Assembly: GCA_026874595.1 (NCBI GenBank) | Contig: CM049310.1 | Coordinates: 85,783,056-85,847,055, forward strand | Direction of reading: 5' to 3' | Source: Sipunculus nudus | Taxonomy: Eukaryota; Annelida; Sipuncula; Golfingiida; Sipunculidae | DNA: 64,000 nucleotides | Shown: piece after piece, positions 23,230 through 34,900 of the stretch | How positions within the stretch are numbered: the first letter of the stretch is position 1 | How the letters are laid out: each line of letters starts with the position of its first letter | Notes under the pieces: generated by a model | What the model saw: only the letters and a program-made list of their open reading frames with translations | The model's database searches: none | What the model was told of the DNA's origin: nothing | Position numbers and translations under genes: made by a program

Positions 23230-23345
23230 AAAATCAGGGTTGAATTTCTTCCGGAAGAAATGTGTTTCTTCCGAGACATTGGAAGAAACTGGAGGAAATG
23301 GGGTTTCCTCCACTTTCTTCCGGAAGTATTGGATGAAAGTGGAAT
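23230..23345. repeat. Palindromic TTCTTCCGGAAGAAA repeat, copy 1
   Basis: Begins CAGGGTTGAATTTCTTCC and holds several inverted TTCTTCC/GGAAGAA words. A similar segment at 24473-24590 begins CAGGGTTGGCAATTTCTTCC. Probably hAT-derived MITEs whose outer repeats begin CAGGGTT. Confidence 0.45.
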
Positions 23346-24472
23346 TTAGTGGACAGTAAGAATGATAGTGTGATATACGAAAATTAAAACAGATATTTGA
23401 ACTATGTTTGTAATATAATTAAACTATGACTTTTAATCAGTGTACAGGAACAATGCTCTGTTTAATCTAAATATAATTCTGTTAGTTTTATTCTTGTAGT
23501 ATTGCCAAAATTGCAGCTGATTGATTTGTATTTCAACTGTTCAGGTATAGTGTTGCATAGTATGTGTTGACATGTTAATTAACAAAAGATTCTTGTTAAA
23601 AATGTCAACGTGTATTCACATGAGGTTTAGAGGAAGTTTTCTGTATTTGTAACTAGTTCTGTGTCATTCAGCAATGTTACTTTTGTATGATAGAGAATTA
23701 AAGATTGATATACTACAATTTTCTTATCTTGCACTACAATTATCTCATCTTGTATCATGAAAGTCAAGTGCATAGCTGCCAAGGTGCATGCAATACTGCA
23801 CACTAACTCACAAACTAATGTAGAATCTAAAAAGTATGCAGAGTGCACTTTCTACAAAATATAACACAACAAATAGCTTGCTTGTGTATGACTTAACAAA
23901 TTATTACAATATCCTGTGTGATATTACAAAATGATTAATCAGTGATCACCAGTTGAACTTATAATTAACACTCATTTAAATTTATGCATCTCTCCATGTA
24001 AGTTCTGTTGTTAGTTACACAGTGAGGTACAATCAGTACCTGTCAGTAATCTACATCTAAGTTACCAGGAAGCATGCAATAGCAAGACACCAGTATTGCA
24101 ACCCTTCAAACACCAAGTATATTCCAGAGCTTCTTGTGAATAATGTAAAAACTAGAAAATACCTAGAAAAAATGAGAAACCCTATCTCTGTACAGGAGTA
24201 TCTGCTGGGTAATAGTCTGTTAACAAGGAGCAGTTTGACCGTTTGATTAGTATAGTGGATGAAATTGTGTCAATTATGACATGGCTTCCCAAGGCATATC
24301 CTGCCTCTCTGTGCAGTCAGGGGTAACTGGAGTGAAGCTGCACGTTTTTACTGTGTCAATTGATTATGAATTATGTCACCTGAACTGACTAAATCAAAAG
24401 TACATGAGGCATACTTATCTAACTTAATTAGACTAATAGTCTTACATTCTAAGATAACACTGTATATTAATA

Positions 24473-24590
24473 TCAGGGTTGGCAATTTCTTCCAAGAGGC
24501 AGTTTCTTCCTTGGAAACCTCCAGAAACTTCCGGCTCAGAAGAAATAGTTTCCTCCATTTCTTCTGGAAGAAACTTTCAAATTTCATGGG
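24473..24590. repeat. Palindromic TTCTTCC repeat, copy 2
   Basis: See copy 1. It directly precedes the MULE-like element at 24670. Confidence 0.45.
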
Positions 24591-24669
24591 AGAATATATA
24601 AAACTAATAAATTTTTAGCTTTATTTCTGCTTAATCATAATCTGTTCCATCTTATAAAGGTTTATATTA

Positions 24670-25652
24670 GGAAGTGGCTAAACAGCCAGCAGGGTGCCAG
24701 CAGTTTAGTCCACAGGCTAAACAGCTGGCAGGGGAAATTGGCCTTGCCGGCAGTCTATCCTACAGGCTACAGAAATTAGCTGATCCTTGGACCATTCAGT
24801 TGACATATTTTGAGTTGATCGTTTTAATACACTAATTATTTGTTGACTTATAAGCAGACTAGTGTATAAACAGTTCCCTGCACCCATATTCACATTTCTG
24901 GTGTATTTTTTATCACAAAATCTATAAATTTAACTTCCCTGTAAATATCACAATTTTTATCACAAAATCTATATAAAATTTCCCTGTAAATGTCAAAAAG
25001 TGTGCCCTTTTATACCTACTCTGTATATATATTCAGGGTTAGAAATTCATTATTTTTGCTACTAGGTAAGTTTTGCTGGTGGTAACACTTTTCCCCAAAG
25101 CAATTTCAAACAATAAATCATCTACAAAATATTTTACTAAAAAAAGTGTCCGTATGACAATATCCAGCATCTGAGCAGCTGATAGGGTGCTTATTCAGGA
25201 TCTTGACCTTTTAAGGTACATCTGTGCCTTGTTTTGTAAATATCAGAATCACTCTTAGTTGCACATTCCCTGGCCTAAGGTGTATGGCTTGTGTCTTAGC
25301 TTTACAGAATAAGACAATGTCTGAAGTAACTAGCAAACTTTGCTAATGCCAAAATTGTCTACAGGCAAAACATGAAAAATAACTAGAAAAGTGCTACTTT
25401 TGCTAACAAGTGGGAAATTCAAACCCTGTTTATTAAAAATAGACTAGCAAAATATCTAGCGTGGTAAGTCAGCACTATAAAGTCAGCTCATTGTCAAAAT
25501 AATAATGGAAAGTATGGAGTATCACACCGAAATAGAACATACATTCATTTGCCTGCTGTTTATTTAGCCCATAGCCAGGACTACCGGCAAGGTCAATTTT
25601 CCTGCCGGCTGTTTAGCCTGTGGACTAAACAGCCGGCTGTTTAGCCACTTTC
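24670..25652. mobile_element. MULE-like MITE with 9-bp target duplication
   Basis: 983 bp. Inverted ends of about 100 bp start GGAAGTGGCTAAACAGCC on the left and GAAAGTGGCTAAACAGCC on the right, and share GTTTAGTCCACAGGCTAAAC and CCTTGCCGG. The flanks are identical 9-mers, TTTATATTA at 24661-24669 and 25653-25661. Long inverted repeats with 9-bp duplications are typical of Mutator-like elements. No transposase; a hAT-like element is nested inside. Confidence 0.75.
25034..25429. mobile_element. hAT-like MITE nested in the MULE-like element
   Basis: Ends CAGGGTTAGAAATTC and GAAATTCAAACCCTG are inverted copies of each other; CAGGGTT is a common hAT terminus. The 8-bp flanks are AT-rich but do not match, so the target duplication is not confirmed. 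Confidence 0.45.
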
Positions 25653-27029
25653 TTTATATTAATCGGGGTTGGTTTTTTCCCGGAGTGTAGAGTGAATTGG
25701 AATTCAGCAACTTGAGCTGAGCGTGAGATGAGGTAAATTTCAGAAGAGCTTATCAAAGATTCTCCCTGATATGTGGAATCCTGAAAAGTTTATTATCTTA
25801 CATCAGCAATGCATCATTCACCAATAATCCTGAGACTATCTGCACCATTCTTTCATAGACATACCATAGTGCTAACTTTGAAAAAAGAAACTCCACTTTA
25901 TATTTCTATATTGTCTCACATTGAGTAAGGCGTAATCAAGGTGAAAAGGTTGAGTGGTTAAGGTCAGGGTTCTTGATTTATTTGGTGTTTGTGGAGGTCC
26001 TTGACCCGGATAGCTCCATGATGGATGCTTCAGGAGACAAGCATCTACAACAGGTAGTATGAGTGGAGTGGACAGATTATCAGGTGAGCTGGTCCATGTG
26101 TCAGCCATATGTAATGATAAAGAAGTGACGACAGAGTACTTCATAACAGGGTCCCTCTGCTGTGTCAGGGTCATGTCTTGGTGATGTTTGTGTTGAAAAC
26201 ATTAAGTGGTGTTCCTGATATAGGATAACTACCTGTACACTATGGGCCCAAAATGATATATAAATGATTCATAACGAGAAAAGTACTGGCCATCTTCCAT
26301 AGTTTAGGGGTAGAGCCCGTAGGGAACAACAACATGCACCGACAGGGGTACTCCAAAGAAATATGCGAAGCGCAGTAGCATATTTTGATGACGGACTATC
26401 CCTACCAGCACAAAAGTTGTATTCTCATCACCGCTCGCGACACATAACAAAATGCAAAAATCACCTTGCACGAGGCACCAATCATACAACAAAATGCGAC
26501 TTTTTATTGGAAAATATTTTATTAAAATAAAAGCCTCATTCACCAAAAATTCAAGCATACACCATTGCAGCTTTTATAAATAAATTAAGTAATATTAAAA
26601 TTGAAAACATATAACAGCACACTAGCCAGTCTGGTTGCCGATAAAGAAAAAACTTGCATAATCGGGGAAACCCGGTTAAACGGTCCAAATGGCCGAAACC
26701 GCAAGTACAAGGGCTATGAGTCTCGAAGCAATGTCGTTCACAGGATTGAGTTCGGCTCTCGAATGGCATAGCTGGGTCTCCACTGCTGGGATCGGTGGAA
26801 GGAATGTAGGTTGCTTCTGGCTTTGTGGCTGTGGATGCTGTAGCTTTCTAAAAGGACAACGGCACGAGATGGACAGTGGCGCCCTCTACGGCTTCCTGCT
26901 TGGCTTGGTGTGGCACTGCGACTGTTGGCTCAGAGAACAAGCTTAAGGAGCGCACAGGGCTGAGGTCTTGACCGCAGCAACCTGTAGCTGCTCGATGAGC
27001 GTATACTTCTTTTGGCTTGGCTTGGGTAG

Positions 27030-27390
27030 AGCCCATCGCTCAAAGACTGGGGATTGTAAGTTCGAATATCAGCCAAGAAATGGTGAGATTTGACACTGGC
27101 ACTCCCCACCCAGGGTTAGGGCTCTGCAGGCTTAATCAGGAGACTGTACCCTATAGTCATGATTCACTCACAAACAAGTGCACCTTTTAGGGGTCTCTCA
27201 GCGTTACACACCCAGGACCCATGCACTATCAGAGCCTGATTGACACCAGGATAATGTGTTTTTGCATTGTCACAAAAGCGGAACTTAGAATGGAATTCTG
27301 CAGATGTATATGGTAGCTAGTGAAACCAGCTTTGAAACTGTAGGTGGCTACTTCCACCAAAAAGCTATTTAAAAATAAAAAAAAGAGAAA
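27030..27390. mobile_element. SINE-like element with tRNA-type B box
   Basis: The head has AAGTTCGAATATC (B-box-like GTTCGAAT) around 27058, and the 3' part matches copy A at 22190-22365, ending in an A-rich tract. The A box is not clear. Confidence 0.45.
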
Positions 27391-28203
27391 AGTACTGAGA
27401 GACTACATACATACCTCCACCAGGTTCCTACAACACAATAAATTTATATATCCATGCAAAACTCAGAGGAATGTGTATCATGATTCACCGATTTCATGGT
27501 TGCATCAAATCCATACACAGCTCTGGGGGGGGGGGGGGGGGGCAGATTAAAGACCCCTATTACAACATGCATTTACCTATATTTTAGATGATGTTGCTTA
27601 ATATAATCATCTTGCATGGTGTTTGATTCAATCATGTATTCAAGTTAGATTATCAAGCCCCCCCCCCCAAGGAAGGGTAGGCTTAGGAGTTGACAAGTTT
27701 ATTTCTGTATCCATATTTGGGTACAAAGATTTTGTGGGTGGGCCTACTTGAGTACGTCCCCCAGCGTGCTAAACAATTTTGCCTAATGACCCGTGCAAGC
27801 CATGCTTGTATTCATGTGGTCAGAAATTCAACAAACATGCAGAAGGATTTACCAATATGCTGTGGTAAAACAAAATTCTTGCACATGGTAGGTGTTGTTA
27901 GAAAGTATACCAGTACTTAAAAGCTAACAATTGGTTTGTTTATGTCAAGTTACAGCAGTCTTGTAGGCCAGGAGGCATCAAAAATGACAAAAATATTTGT
28001 ATCCTCATAGCACCTTGCAGTGTAGTCCTCATTGAAGGAATTAATGGCACTCTGGTGCTGAGTATACTGGACGGAAAGGGCACTAGTATCAGGGATGAAT
28101 CCAAGGGAGGAGTTATACTGAGGGACTATAAATGCCCTTAGGGAGGTCAACAACTTCTGGGAGGGTTAGGGTAAGTTTTGCAGTAAAGGGTGGTGTGTAT
28201 GTG

Positions 28204-28246
28204 TGTGTGTGGGGGGGGGGGGGATGTGCCTCCCCCCCCCCCCCCT
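28204..28246. repeat. GT repeat followed by G-run and C-run (hairpin)
   Basis: A TGTGTGTG tract runs into about 15 G, a short spacer, then about 15 C, so the two runs can pair as a hairpin. A similar arrangement occurs at 53409-53442. Other homopolymer runs lie at 27521-27541 (G), 32178-32201 (C) and 61137-61148 (G). Confidence 0.8.
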
Positions 28247-31200
28247 CACTAGTATGTGTAGACTTAAGTCACTACAACTTTGGAAACAGAGGATTTCATG
28301 GTAAGGGAGCTTATGTAAATATTATTTTGTAGTTCATTTACTGACTGTTCAGTTTCAGTTCTGAATTTTTAACATATAACTTTAACATAATTACTTGGAA
28401 TTAACTTGGTGTTTGATGTCTTTAGTTAACATTTATGTACAAGGTGCGATGTTATCTGCTTCACAGATTCACTCATCTTGAAAAGTTAATAAATATTTGT
28501 TCACATCTTGGTGGCCCTTGGCGCCTTGTATCATGAATCAGGAATGTTGCCAGGACAAACATAAACAAATAAATCATACACAAGTCATGTATAATGTGAA
28601 AGGTCCATTGATATTGGTAATACAACAGGTATTAGCGGATCAAACACTGGAGGTGTTGGTACATTATCTGGATTATGCACACTCACATACTGTCCTTCAT
28701 GAGCTCAGAATAACGAGGTTTTTTCAAGAACCTTTTATTAATCAGTATACAGTACCATACACATTGCGGTGCTCTCGTACTTGAGGTACAGGATCACGCC
28801 AGACCACACTTTGCATGTTTTACGTCATACAGTGGATTTGCCCCCTCTGGTCTCTGTGGGGTCTGTTTTGATCAGTAAACAAGTTCGTGCCCTGCTAGAA
28901 CAGTAAACTGGATTCATAACAAGTCAGTCGTGGTCTACCTGTCGTGAGTCTGTACCATGTTATTAGAACAGAGGCTGGACAACAGGTCTTCTGTCCAGAA
29001 AATGATTACCATTAACACTGTGTAGTATCAGTAACGTGTTCTGACTTGAATCACACTCAGGCTACACCAACATAGCTGGCGGATCTCAAGTTTTTCTTTA
29101 GTTTTGTGCATACAAATTGTGCAAATAACCTCAGGTGAACATTCTCAGATAATTAAAAGAGTTTAATCATAAATTTTAATTTTTTTATATTCATAATAAG
29201 TTTAATATTATTTTTTGTATTATCCATTTTAGCTCACTTTTATTTGAACTTTTTTGAAAGTTTAATGCTCTAAATAGATTGGCAATCAAATATCACACTT
29301 TATATGCTTTGAACTATGTGTAAAATGACATATGATCAGTGTTTAGAAAATTAATTTCACATGACTATTTTCTTAATGAGAAATCATTCTGTATTATTCT
29401 GTATTTATAACACATAAATATTGTATAATATTTATAAATGCATTTTACAAAAAAATCAATCTTTTGTATAATGGGAAATAAAATAAAAAATAAATTAATG
29501 ATCTCCTTATGTTTTGAATGTTGCATGTGCAAAAAGTATACTAGAAAGAAAAAACATAAAATCAGAAATGTTTCCATGGGAACTGAATTTTTCTTGAACT
29601 CAGTATAAGAATTAAGACCTTTTCCATAATAGAAGAAAAGATCTCAAGATGACATGTACACACAATGCATTATATTAAGAATATTAGTAGCTGAGGAACC
29701 AACAGTTAACTTTGTACGACACAAGATCAATCAGTCAATCACACCGCCCTTGTAGCTGCTATAGATTGCTATGTACTGTTGTGTATTGGTGTGTACTGCC
29801 CCACTGGTGTGTATATACATATATATAGTGTACACTGTGTGATTGACCTGACTCACTTATCAGGAAGGTTGGTACAATTTGAACTTTAATGTCATAGTTA
29901 GATCACACTTGCTGATTGTCTTCTTGTAATCTCTTGAGCACTACTTCTACAGGTTACCACTGATTTGCCAGGACTATGTTATGGTCATTAATGTTCAGGT
30001 ATACAGGTCCTGTTGTACAGGTTTTACTCTTTGTGGGTGGTATTTGTATGTATGAGTGTTGACTGTACTGGTATAACCTGCACTGAAGCTTATCATACTG
30101 GCATTTTGCCTGTAGCTGGAATAAGCTTGCTCCATAGCATGTAATGAGAAAGCGTGCCTTTACTTTAGCTGGATGTATTGGACCTAAATAAACCTCAGGG
30201 AACCTTTTATGGATAGAGTATTCAGGTTTTATATATTATATCATGTATATTGAAGCTTTGTTTTGAACTAGCACAGTACCCAGCATGTGTCCAGTATTAA
30301 GTATTAAGTTTCTGCCAGTTATAGTGACTAGCTAATTGTACCCATTCATTATTTTGAACTTGACCAGTTTAGTTTCATCCCAAATACGACTGAAGACTGG
30401 CTAAACTATGCTAATATTTCCAGATAACACAACCCACAGTGGTGACCGGTAAAAGTTTTTTTGCACAGGACATAGTAATAACATGCCCAAAGATAATTTG
30501 TAAAGTAATAAGCAGTGGACAAGACAAATATTTATTTCAAACTCTACACTTTCCAAATATTAAATATTAACAGAATCAAATGTGTTTGTTTCTCCTCTAA
30601 TAACAACTGAACATTTATGTAATGTCTGTCTCCATGAGTCTCAGAAAATGTAAAGATCTAAAACAATGGAATTTAAATCTGCATTATCTTTTCTCAAGCT
30701 TTAACACATTGTGAAAACTCATTTGGAACTGCTAGCCAGGGAAGTAAATGCTGCTTCACATACCAGTCAGAGGGCCTCAGGTCTTGATTCAGAGTGCTCT
30801 ATGCCTTGATACGCAATTGGAGTTGCCAACAAATGGCCCTGCCAAAGCCCCTTCGAAAAGTTATTTGATATATCTCTGGATTTAAGGAGAATTAAGTAAA
30901 ATGGCCCCCCTTAGGACACACAATGCATCTTTGCCTACAGTTCAATACCAAAAACGTGCATATCTGAGGCGTGACCACTTAGGAGTTTCAGTGATAGAAG
31001 TAATCATCATGAAATAATATATAGATTTTATTACCAGGTAAAACCTGCATGTGGTGAAGCATCCAAATTACCTATTAGTCCCTTTCATTTTTGAGACAGT
31101 GAGGTATTGCTGAATGTGTTCCACTTAAAGAAAATAAGTTCTGTCTGCCTTGTGATTAATATTTGTGTAAACGTGGGGATGTTCCAGTCAAAGACAAACT

Positions 31201-31344
31201 TCTACAGACCTGTAGGATTTGCTTAGTTACAATTAACACACTGGCCCAAACCAGAAAAATGCAGGCCTGAGCCTTCAGGCCTATTGGAATGTGTAACTGT
31301 GAAATTAGCCCACATTATAATTCCAGGTTACAGGATGGGGGTTT

Positions 31345-31695
31345 ATAATCTTGATATCAACTATGATGTCAGTCTCATCTTACTTTACACTGCCTTCCTC
31401 ATCTTTCAGGACTGTTCATTCTTGTAGCTTTTTTTCAGCTCCTTTCAGCAGTCATAAAAGTATTAAGGAGGGTATTCTATAATATTGTGCCTGTTGCCCA
31501 TTACCAGTACCAGTTCCCATTTACTTCTTGCTGGACATAGTACAACCTTGTAGCAAACACTTTGGCAAGGAGTCTTAGCATGGAATGTGGTCAGAATAGG
31601 ATGTGAAGCCATTACCTCTTGTCACAAATCCTGCATTCAGCGTCCTAATCATTAAAGTCCAGCGCCCTAACCATAACTCCATCGTGCTCTTGTGT
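31345..31695 (-). mobile_element. tRNA-derived SINE, minus strand
   Basis: On the minus strand the head reads GTTATGGTTAGGGCGCTGGA, matching the SINE heads at 56140 and 7725. The tail contains GATGTCAGTCTCATCT and ends at TGATATCAA, as in the 55829-56147 and 61149-61345 copies. It lies just upstream of AKNA exon 1. Confidence 0.6.
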
Positions 31696-31848
31696 ACAGA
31701 AAAGTGAACAAACATGAATTAAAAACGCACTGTAACTGGGATATTGAACAGGGTAGATTATTAAGAAAACTTTCAATTATAATTTGAAAGATTAAATATT
31801 ATCACAAACAAGACCAGCTGTAACTTGTTGAAATTCTTTGTATTACAG

Positions 31849-31907
31849 AAAAGGGATGACCCAAAGAAGGTAGCGGTGCCACAGGTGGCAGCACCAGTCA
31901 GGTCAGG
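31849..31907 (+). other. AKNA: AKNA 5' leader part of the first coding exon, with a small upstream ORF
   Basis: A clear acceptor (TTTGTATTACAG) ends at 31848, so at least one non-coding exon lies upstream. The leader holds a five-codon upstream ORF (31856-31873, peptide MTQRR, stop TAG) before the main ATG at 31908. Such a leader ORF could lower translation of the main frame; that is an inference. Confidence 0.6.
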
Positions 31908-31986
31908 ATGTCTGACTATAACGAAGATTTTAACCTGGATGACCAGGGCATCCTACGAGAGAAGCATACAACTCTTGAAGACCAGG
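31908..31986 (+). CDS. AKNA: AKNA exon 1 (first coding)
   Basis: 79 nt, residues 1-26 plus one base, beginning MSDYNEDFNLDDQGILRE. The donor is G|GTAAGC in phase 1. The acidic start continues naturally into exon 2 (joined GIILDDDGILRDDD). The repeated Asp/Gly/Ile/Leu wording across the junction supports the join. Intron 1 is about 17.2 kb. Confidence 0.85.
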
Positions 31987-34900
31987 GTAAGCTAAACTTA
32001 GTAATCTTTGGCTCTGTCAATAATTAAATCACCAAAACTGTTAATTGGAATAGAATTCAGCTGATTTTCAGGTCAGGTGTCATGCATATGATCTACAATT
32101 GTCATCAACAACTGTATGTACATTATGTATGTATGTATGTATGTGTAGTTGTTCAGTTACTTGATACCCCTGCCAACCCCCCCCCCCCCCCCCCCCCCCC
32201 CGTCCCAGTCGAGCTTTCCTGTGTATCCTACACAGTGTCATGCTTCAGTAACACTGGTTCACTTTAACAAATGCCGGCCCTAATATGTATGATTGGAGCA
32301 GTCTCTTGGTGAACAAATGAATCACCTTGTGTCACAATAGTATATATTCCTTTAAATCAAAAATATATTATGGAGATTTAGATTAACTTCAAAATTAAAT
32401 GGATTGTTTCTTTGGTGTAACCGTAACCCTCTGCAAAATTTCAACAAAATCTGGTAATATATTTTACATAAATTCCTTCCGAGTTGAGGTATACTAAATG
32501 CAAATTGGACAGCTATTTAGATTATGCTGACACACAAACATGACAAGGAGTAAAATGCAAGAGTTTACACACAGTTAATGACAAATGTCAATTTTGATCA
32601 CACAGGAGACCTTTTGACTTTACAATAAGGTAATATAATGTCTGTGGATCCTACCCTGTGTGGCACTATCAAAACTGCAAGTGTCTCTCATGCTTAACAT
32701 GAGTTATACAGCTTGTTTGTTAATTACAGAATGGTAAACCTACTTACACACAAAGACCTTATCAAATGCTCTATCAAACCTACACTTAGATTTGATTATG
32801 AACAGATGTATGTTTTATATATACATTTCATTTAGCATATACATGTGGAGCATGCACATTAAGAAGAACTGCTCTAGATAAATGTGACTTAGTTTTCCAG
32901 TTTACTCTTCATGTTTATGTGGTATTGAGTACACTGGGTCCCTTAATATTGTCAAAGACCTTACTGTTTTACAGTGTTTATCATTCTATTTAACATACAA
33001 GATTGATCAATCCACCCCCAAAGCTGTCCTTTCTACATGTAGTTGTAATGTCCTTCGTAATCTGTGACAGTGAAATCAGCCTTTTCAGCCATCACAAACT
33101 TTCCTTTTAAAGGGACATAATCAGGAGCAATATAATGCCTATAATTTCACACTATTAGTTTAGTTTTGCTTTTTACAAAAGTATCCCAGCAAAATCATTC
33201 CATTCTCATTCCCTCTCATACGACCGTTTAACACCTTGTTACAGCCCTGCGTGTTGGTAAACACAGTCTGTTTACCATAACAAGGCTGCGTGACCGGAGG
33301 TCCAATTAAGAGGAGCAGCACGCGGTGTTTCAGCTAGCGGGAACATGTATTACATTTTTTGAGCCAAGTCAGTCAGGGCATTTCCTGATTGGCACGTGTT
33401 GTGGCTCCGCTCAGCACACTGTTTTTAACACTCGTGTACAGGAGTAAGCAAACATTTTCAAGGCAATATTTTGGCAGGCACAGATTTATTTTAAAGGGTA
33501 GAAGCTATTTTACGTGTTAACTCAACATGCTTTAAAGTGATTGGGCCCCTTTAATTAGCTCAGCTGACTATAAGTCATCTGAGCTATAGTCGTGGTCCAT
33601 TGTCCGTTATCCGTCCGTCTGTCCGTCCGTCCGTCCAGATGTCCGTCCGTAAGACTGGCACGTTTCGACACTGTTGGACCTACGAATCTGAAATTCGGCA
33701 TACAGTTAGATGTCCCCAAAATCTCCTACCATGCTGAAAATTGGGTCAATAGGACTACGTTCCTTCGAAATATTAAGGAAAAACCTCAATTTTTATTAGA
33801 AATCTATTTTTACACTTCAGGACTGCCTAATATCAAAACCACTCAACTGGTTTTCTTCATATTTACCATAAATATTCCTCTATATAGTTCCTATGTACAT
33901 GCCAGAAATTAAGTCAGTATTATTTAATTTAAAAAAGTTATGGGCCCAAACATAATGGACTTTGTAAAAAAATCAGGAAGATATTTGGTCACTTAAGACC
34001 AAAAGTGTTAAAGGTAGGGACTTTTTTTCAGTAATACAACTTTAATTAATCTAAATTTTATTGTATACCAAAAATTAGATCAAAATCTGTTAAATTTTTT
34101 AAATCTTGGCAAAAATATAAAATTGGTACCTTAAATTTTGGCCCAACTTTGGCCACGGCACGTTTTTTTCCTGTAAGTACCGTGGATTTAATTTTCACAG
34201 CATGTACACATAAGGATTTAATCTGTTAAAATCTGAAATTTGAAAATAAAAGCTGCAAAATTAGGCTAGTTATTGAAATTTTTTTAGAGGCTCTTGTTGT
34301 ATTCCCTTACATTGTCAAGCAGTCCACTTTGATGACTGTAGATCATTCAGTGCACATCTCTATGCTCCTTAGGCTGTTGGCATAATTTTAGATGTCCCCA
34401 AAATCTCCTACCAAACTGAAAATTAGATCATTAGGACTTCGTTCCTTCGAGATATTAAGGAAAAACCTCTGTTTTCCATAAAAAAAGCCATTGTTACACT
34501 TCAAGGCTGCCTAATATCAAAACCACTGATCTGTTTTTGATCATATTTAGTATTCACATTCTTTCATACATTTCTGTGAACATACCAAAAATTAGGTCAG
34601 TATTGGGTATTATTTTAAAGTTATGGGCCAAAATAAAATGCAATTTTTTAAAAAATCAGGAAATTTATTTACTCACCTAACATGAGAATTGCTGAACCTA
34701 GAGACTTTTTTTCAGGAATATAACTTTATTTAATCAAGATTCACTTGTTTACCCAAAATTAGATATGAATTTTGCAAAATTTTCAAGTTATATGCATAAA
34801 TAAAAAATCAACACCTTAAATTTTGTCCAACTTTGGCACTGTTGATTTAATTTTCACAGCATATAAACATAAGGATTTAATCTTTTAAAATCTGAAATTT

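Larger units (their letters stand above)
14738..31848. other. Intergenic region between divergently transcribed WHRN and AKNA
   Basis: About 17 kb separate the two start codons. I find no third conserved gene. Contents: promoter candidates at 15.6-15.85 and 19.84-19.96 kb, a TTAA-flanked MITE, a 27-G run at 17650-17676, a TA microsatellite at about 18829-18876, a pogo-like element, a MULE-like element and SINE-like repeats. The open frames seen are short and repeat- or composition-driven. Confidence 0.7.

Noticed and set aside
26304-26558. 84-codon minus-strand frame reading like a membrane segment
   Set aside because: No family match recognised, isolated, and adjacent to SINE-like repeats.
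33592-33912. 106-codon plus-strand frame
   Set aside because: It is inside the 1.5 kb repeat, starts in a GTCCGTCC tract and is not kept intact in the same form in the second copy.
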